DNA of 64,000 nucleotides from positions 1,785,468-1,849,467 of the forward strand of contig JALGQZ010000006.1 in assembly GCA_023105745.1 (NCBI GenBank). Reading direction: 5' to 3'. Positions 1 through 13,500 of this stretch are shown in pieces. Below the pieces are notes generated by a model that was given only the letters and a program-made list of their open reading frames with translations, did no database searches and had not been told where the DNA came from. The stretch comes from Austropuccinia psidii (taxonomy: Eukaryota; Basidiomycota; Pucciniomycetes; Pucciniales; Sphaerophragmiaceae). Numbering within the stretch: position 1 is the first letter of the stretch; every line of letters starts with the position of its first letter. Both the position numbers and the translations under genes were made by a program.

Positions 1-635
1 AATAGGGATGTGTCAACATTGAATTGAGGGGATTGAAATTCAAACCATGTACGCTGGCACGCCATCGTACATGGCTGAAACCTTATTACAGACATAACGA
101 TATAACTCTATTACATAAGGGGTTGGAGTGCAGCTAAAGTCTTGGTATTTGGTTTGAGTGCAGCAGGCTTTTAATTGGTTGGAATGTGATTTGGATTGTC
201 TCGCCTTTCTTGAAGAGGTGATGTCGCTTTTGTGGGTAAATCCTTCATGAATATACCCCTTTACAGATGTATAATGCTGTGGAATTTCAATTCATATATT
301 GGCAGTTTGGATAATTCACAAAATGTGACAATGGGGAGGCAGAAATGTTACCAAATATGATTACTTATGGATGATGGGTCCCCTTTGAGATCAAGGGAAT
401 ATTTCATTATATGGTGGTAGGCCGTGCAGGGTGGTTTCCGACAAAAGTGGAGGAGCTCAAGAGGAGGTAGGGAGGATTCTCCTAAAGAGAGGCTTATTAG
501 ACTTCCAATAAGACTCTTTTTAGAGATATTCATAGAATATATCTATTCTAAATCTGAAAAGATTTCATCTCATATCACTCTATTTTATCATAATACTGAG
601 GTGTTTTATCTAGTTAAAAGTATTACTGTACTTTT
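1..635. other. non-coding, no gene recognised
   Basis: I see no supported gene here. Short open frames on both strands lack recognisable domains. The stretch precedes the broken multi-exon gene that begins near 650 and may hold its promoter and 5' leader, but no clear TATA box stands out. Confidence 0.4.
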
Positions 636-644
636 TTGGCCCTT

Positions 645-3290
645 ATGTCATCTTCCAAGTCACATAAATCCCATTCAGGTTCTGTTCATGACTCAGATAG
701 TGAATCTAGCATAGAATATGTTCAAAAACAGTCACCATTGAGTCCCAACATTCCTCTCACAACCCCTATTGCATCCTCAATGAATGTATCAGGTCTTAAA
801 ATTGATGTGGGAAATCCAAAGGCTCCAACTTCAAGCACTTGGTCGATCCCAAATATTTCCGTCACTCCAATTCCCCCAAATCCCACCAATACACAAACGC
901 ATGTGTCTCAGGGGCCAGAAGGCACACCTCAAATATCATCAAATGCTAATCCCCAATCAAAATTTCCACGTGAGTTCCTCCTTAATCCGGGTCGGAATCC
1001 AGTCGCATCCCAGGATCCCTTTGGCCAAAGTAAACAGCCAACCCTCAATATTCCATCAGGATCTCAGGTTCATGTGGGCAATGAAAGGTGCGTGGATGGG
1101 GGGTGACGAAAAAGACCATTGGAGAATGTAACTTGGAGTGGTCTGTCGGAGGGAAATCCAGGATTGACGCTTCATCAAAGTAAGTCATTTTAATTTTGGA
1201 GTATAACCTTTTTCACAATTTGATATTTTTGTTTCATGGGTTAGATATGGCACCTAAAGGCAATTCAGTCCGATCTCAGGAGCCAATTGAAGATTGTGAG
1301 TATGACCAGTCTTCATTAATATTTTGATGTGCATGGCAGGTGATGAACTTTATGCATCTTCACCTCTGGTCCATAAAGAGAAAGTCACTGGATGTCATCA
1401 TCCATATGCCTCCAAACCAAGAACAGCTCATGCCAGTTCATCAAGAGAAAAAATGGTGGATGATGAGGATGAGAACATGTCTCTGCCGCAAATGGAAACA
1501 AATGATGAACCAAGGAGGGACAATTTCACGGCGTATGAGCATGGCACTCAGTCAAATAGTGACTTCACCCATCCTCAAATCCCCCTTGCCCAGAGTATGC
1601 TTTAACAATCGGAGGTCAGACAGCAAAGGAACCAGGCTCCTAAAGCTCACAAGTTGGCAAAACGTGCAAGCCAGAAGGAGCAACAAAAATGGCTGAAAGC
1701 AGAACTTCCAGATAATGTCCATAGAATGAGATCAGCAGTACATGCACATTTCCTGTTCCTACTCAAAGTTAGGGATAAGGATTTTTCCTCACTTCCAGCA
1801 CCACCAAGCACAGAAGAGCGTGAAATTGCAATTTAAGTGGCTGGTCATCTCGGATATGTCCCCGAGGATGTTTTCAATGAGCCATCAACACAGGTTCAGT
1901 CTCAGGGCTTCCAAAGCTACTGCAAAAATGAGCCCCACAAGCTAGGACTAAAGAGATTCACTTGGGACTGGGAGAGCTCATGGCAACCTCCGTTCAATGA
2001 GCTGATGTCTATGGTGTTTTATCGTACATTCCATCTTGCACTGGTCAGCACCAAGTATCATCATTACTGTTAGAACAAGAATCATAATAACTATGGGGTC
2101 GTGGCAGCTTTAATGGAGCAATATTTCACTTATTTGAAAAGAGAATGGAAGTCTATTCAAAAGGATGCAGAGTATTTGGCTAAAAAGAAGGAGAATCTAA
2201 AGCTCGCAAAGATTAGTCAAAGGGTTAGTTAATGTATCTCCTCTTCATTGTGAGCAAAGACTGATGATGATCTACTTGATTATGTGCAGACCTGTGAGTG
2301 CCGTTGTGAATGGTGTGATTTGGCTAAATTTCCCATTCTAGCATCACAATTCAATGACCCTTGCGTATGCTCAGATACTGAGGAGGTACTGGAAAATGGC
2401 CGTCAAGTTTACCACAAAGTGGGAGTACGCTGGCGCTCCCAGTTATTTAATGAATTTGTATTAAAAATGGATCAAGACATAGAGTTTTGTAATCACATTC
2501 AAAAAAGGGTAAAAAAACTATTGATAGATTGCCAGAATTACAATCGACCAATGATGGTGATATTCTGGAAGGCTTATCATTTCAGGAATTTGATCAAGAT
2601 TGGCTCAAAAGCTGTAGTAAGATGCAGACAAGCGCCCTCAAAGTACTTGACATGCCAGCTATTAGGCCAAATGGTGATGCTCTGCAATAACTTAGTAATA
2701 TAAATGTATAGCACCGTTACAAATTAACATTTTGTGAATTATTTGTGCAGGTGTAATACAATCTGATTATTATTTCTTAAAGATGCAACAACTTGCTAAA
2801 TATGTCAGAATATAGATAATATGAGTTGGACTGTATCACTGTCTCCCTTAGAAATAATACTCTATTGCTCATTTTCATTGAGGAAATATTGAAGGAGTTC
2901 AATCCAGCTGATGGTGTTCATAATTGTGGACCTGTGCCAGGGTGCGCAGGTGTGATCAACTTGGTCAAACGCAAATTATATAATATCAGTAAGGCTCACG
3001 AAGTTAATGGTTCTTTCTTTTCTTGGACCTATTGGTGTTTGGAAAATGGCATTTCCATAAGGAAGGATTTTAGAATAGCAATACAATCAGGGTCAAAGAT
3101 GAGCTTGAAAGGTACCTTCCGCATGTTGACCTCAACTTAATGAGGAGTGATATAGTGGATGACCTTTACAGGTTGTTGTTGGCCAATACAATGGAGTCAA
3201 TCAACAGCCTGAGCCTCAATGGCTGGGTTCCAATTGGGCTCCTGGAAATGTGGATATCAGGGGCCGCAAATAAGGGTAGATTTTTGGGGG
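645..3290 (+). pseudogene. decayed multi-exon rust lineage-specific gene (repeat family)
   Basis: Successive plus-strand segments can be joined through plausible introns: a Ser/Pro/Asn-rich N-terminus (about 645-1104, continuing in frame to about 1181 past a TGA), a short exon near 1246-1297, an exon from about 1341 with charged and Gln-rich sequence (to 1836), then a segment with aromatic/His motifs (1837-2230) and a Cys-rich segment with CECRCEWC (2284-2703). Later pieces at 2826-3140 and up to about 3290 may belong to the same gene. The frame is broken by stops at about 1105 (TGA), 1603 (TAA), 1834 (TAA) and 2071 (TAG), all reachable by single C-to-T or G-to-A changes. The similarity I recall is to repeated hypothetical proteins of rust fungi; no function is known to me. 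A DNA-transposon origin is possible, but I see no transposase motif or terminal inverted repeats. The gene meets the opposing helicase remnant at about 3300. Confidence 0.5.
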
Positions 3291-3301
3291 TCCCCTCACA
3301 A

Positions 3302-5414
3302 TTAAATAGACCATATTAGCACAAGTTATATTGAGGCCAGTTCCAGCTGCGGCAATGGATGCAATCAGTACTTCACATTCAGGATTATTGAAGAAATTCT
3401 CCAGTGCCTTCTCCTGTGCTCGTGCTGTAATTGTTCCATCAGTTCATGCTGAAAGGATAGAGTGATGGGCAAGTGCAATACCAATTCTACAATATAAAAA
3501 AGTCAGATGGACTCAATTGGTAATGGATGCATATTAAAATTAACACACAAATCTAGAAATTGGGTCCATTGGGTATAAACCACCGATTTGGTTGGACCAC
3601 ACCTTGTTTGTTTGTTCTTCATTAAGCTTTGTAGTAGGTGTGCAATTTTACTACTCATCATGCATGTTTCCACATCCACAATAGTTCGTGGGATTGTTGG
3701 GGAGTTATCCTGAGTGCTCCTGCCCTCGGGGTCTTCCAAATCTGCCTCCGCAATTGTGTTAGGCATGATGTGATGGTTAAAACATATTCACAGCTTATTA
3801 ATATTTCTGAAACATTCTCCTGGTCCTTTGCTTTTGGATGATAGGAATTCTTCATATGATGTGGAATATTCTTGCTGCATGATTGGGTTGAGGGGGAGCA
3901 GCTCATAATGATGGCTAATAGTGGGGAGGGATTTGAGATGTGTGATTTTGGTGCGGCGCAAACTTAAATGCCGCAATTCCAAATGCAAAATATCATTGCA
4001 ACCTTTGGAAAGACTACTCAGGATTAATGGTGACCAGTTATCTTGATCGGCGCTCTGGGGTTGAGTGATGAATGATATTATGCCCAAAGGGTCATAAATG
4101 GTGTTGTGAATAGGTGTGCCCATTAAGCATATTTGACGGGATGAAAGGAGGCTATTAATGGCATGGTGAGTGGCAGTGTATTGAGAGAGAATATAGCTAT
4201 AAGATGAGGCAAGGGTTATTGGATATAAAAGGTAATTTGAATCATTTAAGCTCAGCCACTCACTGTGCTTCATCCAAAATTATATGATGCCAATTGATTT
4301 GAAAAATGAATGATGTAGAGGTATTGGTTTGCTTAAATTCTTGGGTGATAGTATTTTAAGAAGTGATGATGATATCATATTTTAAGATGTCGGCCTTGGA
4401 TAATGAGTAACGAGTGGGACCATGGTAGATTTTGGCATCCAGCGCTCCAGCCTGAGCATGCTTGGATATTTCAGATTGCCAGTTGGTAATTAAGCAAGGG
4501 GGGCAGATGATCATGGTGGGCGTGGAGCGATGGGGGTTTGCAATCATCCGCTCCTTGGAGGTACCAATTAGAGCAATGGCCTGAATGGTTTTACCAAATC
4601 CCATATCATCTGCGAGCAGTTCTCCAAGAGGGGTATTGGTCGAAAGGGATTCAAATGAGCTAACGACCTTGTTTGTAATGATGTGCCTGACATTAAAAGT
4701 GGATCCTGGGGGTGAGGTGGCCCAAAGGTTACGGGCTGATTGGCCATTGGGGATTTTCGTGATCCCAGAGAAAAGCTAGTATGGTCTTTTGATGAGGGAG
4801 GAGGGAGGTTTGAATAATGGCATGGGGAGGTCTGATCCACTGGGTAATTGTATCAGTTTTTTCTTGGAAATCAATGATGAAACAGCAAGATATGAAGCTG
4901 GCGTCGAGTTTGAAGCGGGAAATGTCGGAGTAAAGAGCTGACATTGACTATGAGTATTACAGTCATATTCTTTGGGAATTTTAAGCTTGAAATCCTGTGT
5001 TCAAAAGCTTTCCATTATGAATAAAATGCTTGGATACCATGTGAAGAACATCAATGCTAGATTGGGTTTCTGAGATGAGGAGGGATCATTTTCATCAGTC
5101 ATAAATACTCCCTCAACAAATAATATTTGAGTAGGATTGGATTGGCTATTTTCAATCCATTCCCCACCAGGACCACAGTGCATGAAAGATTTTGGTGGCC
5201 CAAGGAATGGTATCAACGTTTTGGAAAGGGTTCCAGGGAGAGAGCCAATAGCATGCTGGTGATTGGGGAGATATACAAAGATGTTGTGTTGATTGTGCCA
5301 TAGGATAATCCAAGAAGCTAAGTGGAAATTATCAGGATTTAAGGTTATATCACTATTTATTTGAAGACAAATATTAATCATCCCAATGCAAAGTGGTTGT
5401 GAAGGGGTTGACAT
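3302..5414 (-). pseudogene. SNF2-family DNA helicase/ATPase remnant
   Basis: The minus strand encodes a SNF2-type ATPase resembling the Rad16/Rad5-like proteins abundant in rust genomes. Visible landmarks in order: an N-terminal leader (5414-5001); an LPHQK segment near 4800; Walker A ADDMGFGKT near 4600; a CPPCLITNWQSEI motif Ia region near 4490; DEAH motif II split by a 67-nt intron (4197-4263), since GCACA joined to CTATATT restores DEAHY; motif III around LMGTPIHNT near 4110; and helicase C-terminal sequence with SIAAAGTGLN near 3340. A second intron (3487-3548) joins FLDL to IGIAL. The copy is dead: the frame shifts between 4729 and about 4720, stops occur near 4355 and 3450, and homology ends abruptly at about 3302, before the expected final RVHRLGQ motif. 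Such proteins remodel chromatin or act in repair; this copy should not. Confidence 0.8.
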
Positions 5415-7585
5415 GATGGCTATTATGAAGTATTTGGGGACAGTTGGAAATTATATGATCAGGAAGGGGTAGCTAAAGGGAATGAAGACCAATAAGTGCA
5501 GGTGGGGAACTTATATGAGAGGAAGCAATGGGCTCAAGGGGGGATGGCCTATGGTTATGTGCATGGTCTTGATGGGGGTGGGCCTCTTGGGCTCATAACT
5601 TTCATATCCGATTTGGGGCATATACCAAGGCAAGGTGGCCAAAATGTGGGTGCACCGATATGACTGCCGTATCTGAAGCAAGTTACGAAATCTTTGGTGG
5701 AACAAGGTTGACATTAGCATATCCGAAATTGGGTGGGTTGTAGCAACTTACTGTGGAGGGGCATATTAGAGGCATGCAGCCATGTTTGCTGGTGTGACAG
5801 CAAACAATGAGCGTATCTTCCCCAGGTTAATTGTTACACAGGGACATTTCAAAGGGCAATCTCACTTTGGGGATGTTTGTGTGTGGGTGGGTGAGATATA
5901 TTCGGTGGAGTGCCACTGAATATGAGTTTGATTTTGCGTGAAGTTTTTTGATGACTGATGCCTACTGGGCTTCCAGGGGGGGATGTGTGGCATGATCAAA
6001 GGGGGCACCAACTGTGAGCCGTGATCCACATATACATTCACCCCTATTGCATTTTAGGCGGGTACTAATCCACCGAGATTGGCATCAGGGTCTTTGCCTC
6101 ACGCGTGTATGAAACTCCGGAGAAAGAGGCCACCCGCCCATGGGAATTTTTGGCTGCAAGCCAGGCCCCACAGCTTGTGCGGGGCGCGTGAGAACGTGCA
6201 GAAAATGACCCGTGGTGGGAGATCCTCACGCAAACATAGGCCGGGATTATTCTTATGCAGATGAGGCTGAAGCAAATCCACACTGATTGGCCTCAGGTTT
6301 CCATGCGCGAGCAGGTGAGCGTCTGCAGTCAAGCTGACCACCCAACCAAGAAAATAGCCGGTCAGAAGACTGGAAGTAAAATGTCATCAAGGCGGGTGAA
6401 ATTTGTCTGAGTATGACCCGTTGGAAGGTGCATATAAAAGCGTGTGCCTGCCCGCCAATGAGCACAAGCAATGAACAAGCGCGGCCAGTCAAAGTTTGCC
6501 CGAAAATGGCACCGGAGTGAATCCACTGTTTGTGTATGACCCAAATAATAATTCATCCCATTATGACCCACTTTCATTGAATGGGATTACACCCACATCT
6601 GTGCCGTAGCTAGGCAGAGCTCTCCAACAAGGTGCATCAAAGAGATGCAGTTGAGATATATGACTCGATGGCTTGATGTGATTGCATGTTACATTGTTGA
6701 ACACATTTTTCTCTTCCCCGCAGCATACATTTACAAAGGTGTACTGCGTACTACAGTGTTGGCTGTACAGATTAGGAAGGTGTAATACTACTTCAGCCTG
6801 CATGCATATAGCCAATGGGTATCCACCTTCCAATCATTTGCATATATGTAGCTCATGTGCCACATGCTCAGCATTGCGTTTCACCCGATTTGCACACGCA
6901 AGCTGAGCATGTCATGGTCAAAAGCACCATGTGGAAGCGCTCAGTAAAGCCATGGTCTGGACCATTTTTGCAATAGTTCATTGGAAGGCTCAGTTTGGAG
7001 CACTTCACCAAAGCGTGTGAAATGCTGCAGATGGCTGGAATGTCATCCGATGCTGTGCCAAATTATCAGATTGTGTGCTTACAAAAATGACCTAGAAATT
7101 GCTCAGCATGGTTCATTTAATATTGTTATATCAATAGTTCAATTACTGTGCAATTAAAATGTTCAGCCACTGAGCATTTCAATTATGTCCCAAAAGCAAA
7201 CCTGAGCAATGGGTCAAGGCAAGCTCACACTGTATTCACTTGTCTTACAGCCCCCCTTTGTTCAAACACTATCACCAGGGCATATGGCGTGTAATATCGC
7301 CATGGTCACTTGTGACCAAATGCACCATGTGCATTTCTGCATTGCACCCACCATGCACATTCAACGAGGGCCTTATGACCACCCTCCTGGGTGGTTGGGT
7401 GGCTATTTAAGGAAACAAAGGGGATTTGACTGAGCTTGAAAATTCAATCAATAGAAATACTCAGCCAGAACCCCATTGTTCTTCTGCCTCACGCCAGCAT
7501 TTCCCTTCTCAGCTGCAGCATTCCCTGTGACTGAGCTTCAATTTTGCCCACACGCCTTGAAGCTGAGACTTTTGCGGGTGCTGCA
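5415..7585. other. non-coding stretch between helicase remnant and solo LTR
   Basis: No convincing gene. The interval 5511-5720 on the minus strand may still be 5' sequence of the helicase remnant. From about 6060 base composition becomes richer in GC, with many CACGCG/GCGTGA-like words, and then shifts near 6900-7200 to sequence rich in TGAGCA words. The last 600 bases look like the promoter side of the Cys-rich gene whose coding exons start at 20104, because removing the nested LTR insertions joins the two. Confidence 0.4.
7403..7411 (+). promoter_or_regulatory. TATA-like box upstream of the insertion site
   Basis: CTATTTAAG occurs in a GC-richer setting (ggtggctatttaagg), 180 bp before the LTR insertion point. 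Once the nested LTRs are removed, it lies about 600 bp upstream of the Cys-rich coding exon at 20104, with a pyrimidine-rich leader between them. It is a candidate core promoter for that gene family. There is no other support. Confidence 0.3.
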
Positions 7586-7590
7586 ACTTC
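7586..7590. repeat. target-site duplication ACTTC (left); right copy at 19689-19693
   Basis: ACTTC directly precedes the TGTGAGCC start of the family-A solo LTR at 7591. It is repeated directly after the LTR's terminal CCTTACA at 19689-19693. Five-base duplications are normal for Ty3/Gypsy integrase. Confidence 0.92.
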
Positions 7591-8735
7591 TGTGAGCCTT
7601 TGAGATATGACCACATACCCAATAAGGTCACAAAAAGACTCAGAATAATTATACTTTTAATATAATTATATTAAAATTGCTTAAAATAATTATACATTAA
7701 AAATAATTAATTAAATATACAAAAAATACCATAAATTGGTACAAAAATTGGTTTAACTTAAAAACCAATGCATCAACATGTAAAATAAATTATACCATTG
7801 GATTCCCCATGGAAAAATACACATATACCATTTTTATGGCATATCTGTAAAGTCAATATTTAAGGAATTATAAGGTATAATACCTTATAAAAACCATAAA
7901 ACCTTATTTATCTCAAACACTAATGAAACAACATGTGAAATAAATTGTACCAGTGGATTCCCCATGAAAATCCACACATAAAACAATTAATAAGCTAATT
8001 TCCAATGTTAATACTTAAGGAATTATCCTGAATATATGCACTTTTTTGGTCAACGCATATATTCAAGGATCATAGCTAATATCTTCTAAACTATACATGA
8101 TAGAATGATGAACCAAAAATAAAGTTACCACGTAATTACTGTACAAACACAGATATGAACTTTATTTTACAAATTATAAACAACGTTAAAACCTATGATG
8201 AAATATTGATAAAAATCAACAGAGCTGTTGACCACTTTGTTGTGAAAGTGCTCCAAACTTAAAAAAAAGTACACAGTTGGATTCTACTAGTTCATTCGTG
8301 AAGAATGATGTAATTTTTATTATTAAATTCAGGGTATAACCCCCTGAAATCAAGGTTTGAAGTTTAAAATATTGAATTTCGACAGAAAAGATGAGTTACA
8401 AGAAAAATCATCAAAATTAGAGTTTTGATGATGTAATGAAAATATCTTGGGAGAATAATAATGTTATGACAGGCTATCAGAATTCACTCTCTGAATTGCT
8501 GTAGCGTGTAAATCTTAAAAGTTATTGAGGATCAAAGTTTGAGCTTAATTTGAGCAGTTATGATCACATACTGTAACCTTAATTTAAGTTTAACAGTCTT
8601 AAGAGTGATAAAATTGGTGAATACTATTAGTTTATGATTAAAACTAATAAAATCCACGAAATTTGGGGTTCTGCCAAGCCTCTGATGTCATCAAACTTAG
8701 AGTTATAGTGATAACTCTAAATAATGGTGTAATAA
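7591..8735 (+). repeat. family-A solo LTR, first part
   Basis: This is the first 1145 bp of a family-A LTR, beginning TGTGAGCCTTTGAGATATGACC. The same sequence opens the LTRs of element 2 (48635, 57307) and the fragment at 42105. The LTR resumes at 18831 after element 1, giving about 2003 bp in total. It has its own TSD and no internal region, so it is a solo LTR left by LTR-LTR recombination. A hairpin (8029-8039 pairing with 8055-8065) is conserved with other copies. It predates element 1. Confidence 0.93.
8731..8735. repeat. target-site duplication AATAA (left); right copy at 18826-18830
   Basis: AATAA sits just before TGTAAGG (8736) and just after CTCACA (18825), and flanks element 1 on both sides. 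Removing the element plus one AATAA restores the family-A LTR sequence seen in the other copies (taataatgatg). Confidence 0.93.
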
Positions 8736-10570
8736 TGTAAGGTGTGGATATGAAACTTTGATTAAAAATCAAGTACTTTTCCTGTCCTCAAAATTTGTAT
8801 AAGGTAAAATTTAGTTAAAAATAGTATGAAATATTATTTTTAAGAGAAAACACGCCAATTTTATTGTTTATAACTTTATTAGTATAAAACAATAATATAA
8901 AAATTTATTGTTTTACCAACAATAAAGATTTATCCAAAAAATACTCTACAAGAGATATTTTAAGGCTACAAAAGAAATTTCTTCAAGAGCAATTTCAATT
9001 GGAATTAATTGAGCAAAGAACTGCAAGCAATTAATTAAAGAACAAAGTCTTTAAAAAGAATATTAAAGAGAAAACACGCCCAAAAGTGACCAGAGTGAAT
9101 TTGGAAACAAAGTGACAAAGTTAACAGTGATGAAAGATGCTTTAATTCACTTTTGGGGTGGTTCAGGGGTAAAAATGATTATAAGAGTTACAAACAATGA
9201 TTATAATGATTTTTTCACGTGGTTAAAAGGATTAAAATGATTTAAAAGTGGTGGTTGGAATCTTTGATTGATTGGTTTAACAGTTTTAAACTAATTAATA
9301 AAAGGAAAAGATTCTAACATGAAGAGAAAAGTGGGGCAAAGAAGACATTCTTTTATAGCCATCAATTCTCTTACTCCAAAAGTAAAATTTACTCTTGTCA
9401 GTCGTGAAAAACAGTCTGACAACAGAAAAGCCAATTATGGCATCATTGAACCCTGGTTTAGACCAAAAAGGGCTGGTTTAAGCCATTTTTAGCCATTTTT
9501 AGCCATTTTAGACCCTTAAATCAGCCATTACTATAGCAATACCAGGCCTAGAGCCTTCAAAACACGTCAGAATGTGTGTCAGAGTCGTAGAAACCAGTTA
9601 AAACTGTTTTTACTCTGATGGTTTTATCTTAAGGGTAGTTTTACCCTCTTGGCAACAGCTAAAACTACCCCAGTTGGTATCAAAACCTCATCATCAATTG
9701 AGTCCACAGACCCTGTGACTCAATTCCAGGCCAAAAGTGGTGAACTTTTGCGTGAATTTTGACATCCCACGCCTGTCAGCAAGGATTTTGGGGGTCTAGC
9801 TCCCCCTTAGAGCTGGAGTTCCTTTTCCCCCCCAAATTTAATCTTTCCAATTTATTTTTCCTTTAATTCCTCATCATGTATTATACTTATAATTTACACA
9901 TGTAATTCAATTCAATTGTACAGTACAATACAGTAATAATTGACACCTCATATGTAAATCAAAGTTCACTTATGTAATACACGCGCACATTTTGACATTT
10001 CAATTGAATTCAATTGAAAATACTTTAATTCCTCATAACTTCTAAACTAAACACAACACCTCAATTTTAACACAAAAATTGATGGTTAACACCACATGTG
10101 GTGTGAATTAAATTAAGGTTTTGAAGATTTTCAACTTTTGTATTGAAAATACTAAAAACTTAATTTAAGCTTATTTAGAGTTGAGTTACAAAAATTTCAC
10201 TCAGAGGTGACCCCACCTGATTTTTTATGAGGAATCCAATGGTGAAATAAAATTTATATGTTTATTTATTGGATAAAAAGTTATAATAAATTTTATTTAA
10301 CTTTTTTCCAAATTTATTTATTTTTTCACAATTTTGTTAAAATTTCATTTTTACTTAAATTTTTCAAGTATAAATGTAATTTTATATTTACAAAATTTAA
10401 AGTAATTTTATTTTTAAATTATAATTAATTTTTTCTTTTTAATATAATTTTATATTTATATTTTTTATTTTCATTTTAATAATATAAATAAATTTATTTT
10501 ATTTATATTAATATGTTATTTTTTATATTTGTGGTCTTTTGGGTATATGAAATTACCTCTAAGGCTCACA
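8736..10570 (-). repeat. element 1 3' LTR
   Basis: The LTR is 1835 bp and reads, on the minus strand, from TGTGAGCCTTAGAGG to CACCTTACA. On the plus strand it shows a triple agccattttt(t)ag run near 9485-9515 and an AATTGAATTCAATT palindrome near 10005. It equals the copy at 16991-18825 wherever I compared. Confidence 0.92.
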
Positions 10571-10583
10571 TTCCCTCCCCCTA
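10571..10583 (-). promoter_or_regulatory. polypurine tract of element 1
   Basis: On the minus strand TAGGGGGAGGGAA lies directly before the TGTGAGCC start of the 3' LTR. This is the expected primer for plus-strand DNA synthesis. Confidence 0.85.
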
Positions 10584-10593
10584 AAAAAGAATA

Positions 10594-13500
10594 TTACTTT
10601 GTAATATTGGTGTTTCTAGTGTGTCTGAATCTCCTCAGGAGTTTGGTGGCTTCTGGTATATCTTTCTCTTCTAACCATTCATCTTCACAAGTTGGGTCAC
10701 TGTACCTAACAAGGTATTCCCTTACTTTCTTGGTTCTTAATTTCCTTTCTTTAAGAACTTTGGTTATTTTCTTAGTACCAGATGTCTCAATAGGAGGTAT
10801 AACTTGGGGAATCTTATTTCTTAAGGGAAATTTCTCAGCATCACTAGATTTGTATGGCTTTATCAAGCTTACTGGAAATGTAGGGTGCTTATTGCTAAGT
10901 TCTTCAGATAACTCTACTTCAACAGCATTTTCTCCATGGAGGGCCTTAATCACAAAAGGTCCTGCAAAGGAGTCTTTTAACTTCTTACATCCTTTGATGT
11001 TATTGAAGTTAGTGGTGGATACAAGAACTAGGTCCCCCACTTTGAAATCTGGAGTTGCATGAGATTTATCCCATTTGTCTTTAGCATATGCAAAAGAGTC
11101 CTCCATGCATCTCACTGCATGCTTTCTAGCTTTGTCTAGCATTCCTTTGAAGCTAGCATCTGTGGGATGTATTTCAATTAAGTCTTTCCTCAAGGAATCT
11201 TGGGGTAACTTGGGGTTCCATCCTTTTTCTAGAATAGCAGGAGTCTGATTGGTACTGGAATGGATTGATGTTTTATATGCTAATTCCAGTGCTGGTAACA
11301 GAGTACACCAATCATGGGTAAATCCATCACAATCTTTAAATTCAAGGCCATATGCACAAAATCTTCTCACCATGTCCTCTAAGGTTTGGATCATTCTTTC
11401 AGCCAGACCATCAGTTTGTGGGTGGTAGGCTGTAGAGAAAGACAGTTTAGTGCCAAATAATTGGTGAAGATTTGTCCATAGAGCTGAAGTGAATTTGGGA
11501 TCTCTATCACTGATGATATTTGTAAATATCCCAGTCCATGACACTACTCTATTCCATATCAGAAGAGCTGTATCCATGGCTGTATCATCTTTGTGACATG
11601 GTAAAAAGATTGGAGTTTTACTGAATCTGTCCACAATTACTAGGCAAGCATTATAGCTCCTGTCACCTCCTGGTGGTAGGCCAGTTACCCAATCCATATG
11701 GACAATTTCCCAAGGTCTGTTTGGTTCTTGGATTTTCATCATATTTCCAAGTCTTTTGCCAGTGGATTTATTTGCCTTTTGGCATCTGTCACAGGTTTTG
11801 CAATATTCTGCAACATCTTTTTGCCACATTGGCAACCATATGCAGGTCTTTACTTTCTCTCTTGTTCTGTCCTCAGAAAGATGTCCTGAAAAGGGACTAT
11901 CATGGCATTCTTTCAGTACAAGATTGATTAATGACCTGTCTACAACTGTCATGACACATGTGTGCTTGGTTCTGTGGTAAATTATACCATCCAGTAGGTG
12001 AAATCTCCCTTCATTATAAGATTTTCTCCATACTTCATCCAAGGCATGTATTAGAGAGTTGTCTTTACAGTCTTTGTTAAGTAATTGGCATAAGATGCTA
12101 CAATTCTTATCTTGAGTGTAACTATTTCTGACTTCTTCAAAGAAGGTGGTGTTCAAGTCTGTAACACTTATTCCTTCTATTGGAATTTGTGGTGAAGCTT
12201 CTTCTGGAACATAAGCAGGATTATCAATGTTATTTGGTAATGGCCATCTGCTTAGTCCATCTGCATTCTTATGAATATTCCCATCCTTATGAATAATAGT
12301 CATATTGCCTCTGTATTCTTGTATGGCTATTTGCCATCTGAGCATGTGTCTGTTAGGTGTTTTCATGTTCAAAAGTGATTTCACAGCTGTACAATCTGTT
12401 ATTACTTCAAAAACACATCCCTCTAAGAAATAGTTCAATTTCTCTAAGGCCCAGACAAGGCATAGACATTCCATTTGACTTGCTCCATATCTGGCTTCAG
12501 TTGGTTTGATTTGCCTGGATATGAAACATATTGGTCCTTCTATAGGTTTGTCATGTATGATCTGAACTTGGTGAAGTGCAGCACCTAGTCCATCCCCTGA
12601 TGCATCAATATACAGTTTGAAAGGCAATTTAAAGTCTGGCATCAGTAAGAGTGGAGCAGTGGTCAATGCTTCTCTTAGAGACTCAAAAGCTTTGACTCTG
12701 TCAACAGTCATCTCAAATACTGTGTCTTTGTCACACAACTTATAAAGTGGTCTTGCTATGGATGCAAAGTCTTTAATGTGTTGCCTGTAATATCCTGCAA
12801 AACCTAAGAATGACTGAATTTCCTTCTTATTCTGAGGCATGGGTCTTAACAATACTGCTGCAACTTTGTTTTTATCAATTCCAAGGGACAAACCAGATAC
12901 AACATGTCCTAGTGCCTTAAGTTCTTTAAATCCAAAATGACATTTCTTCAAGGAGATTTTCATGTTTACTGATTGGATTTTTGTCAAAACTCTTGATAAT
13001 CTGTACATGTGCTCCTCCCAAGTCTTTGAACAGATAATAATGTCATCAATGTAAATGATTAACCATCCCTCTGAGAGTTCTTCAGGGAAGATTTCATTCA
13101 TCATTCTTTGGAAGTGTGAAGGTGCATTTTTGATACCAAAGGGCATCCTTAAGTATTCATACACTCCACAATGAACAATAATTCTCAAGTATTTTCTTGC
13201 TCTTGGTGTTACCACATTTTGATGGAATCCTTTAAGGGCATCCATAGTGGTTATATACACTGCTTGAGATATTTGAGTAAGGGCAATTTGGATTTTTGGT
13301 ATTGGGTATCTGTCTGGAACAGTGTAAGTGTTCAGAGCTCTAAAGTCCCCAACCATTCTGGATTTTCCATTATGCCACGCCATTATGACTGGTGTAGTTA
13401 TTTCTACTTCCTCATTGTGGCCTACTTTTCTTATTACACCAAGGTCTAGAAGTTCTTTGATATGAATTTCTAGAGCTTCTCTTGATTTTGGACTTGCTGG

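Noticed and set aside
6060..6910. Overlapping short frames on both strands in a GC-richer block
   Set aside because: No domain, no splice structure and similar frames on both strands. Probably low stop density from composition.
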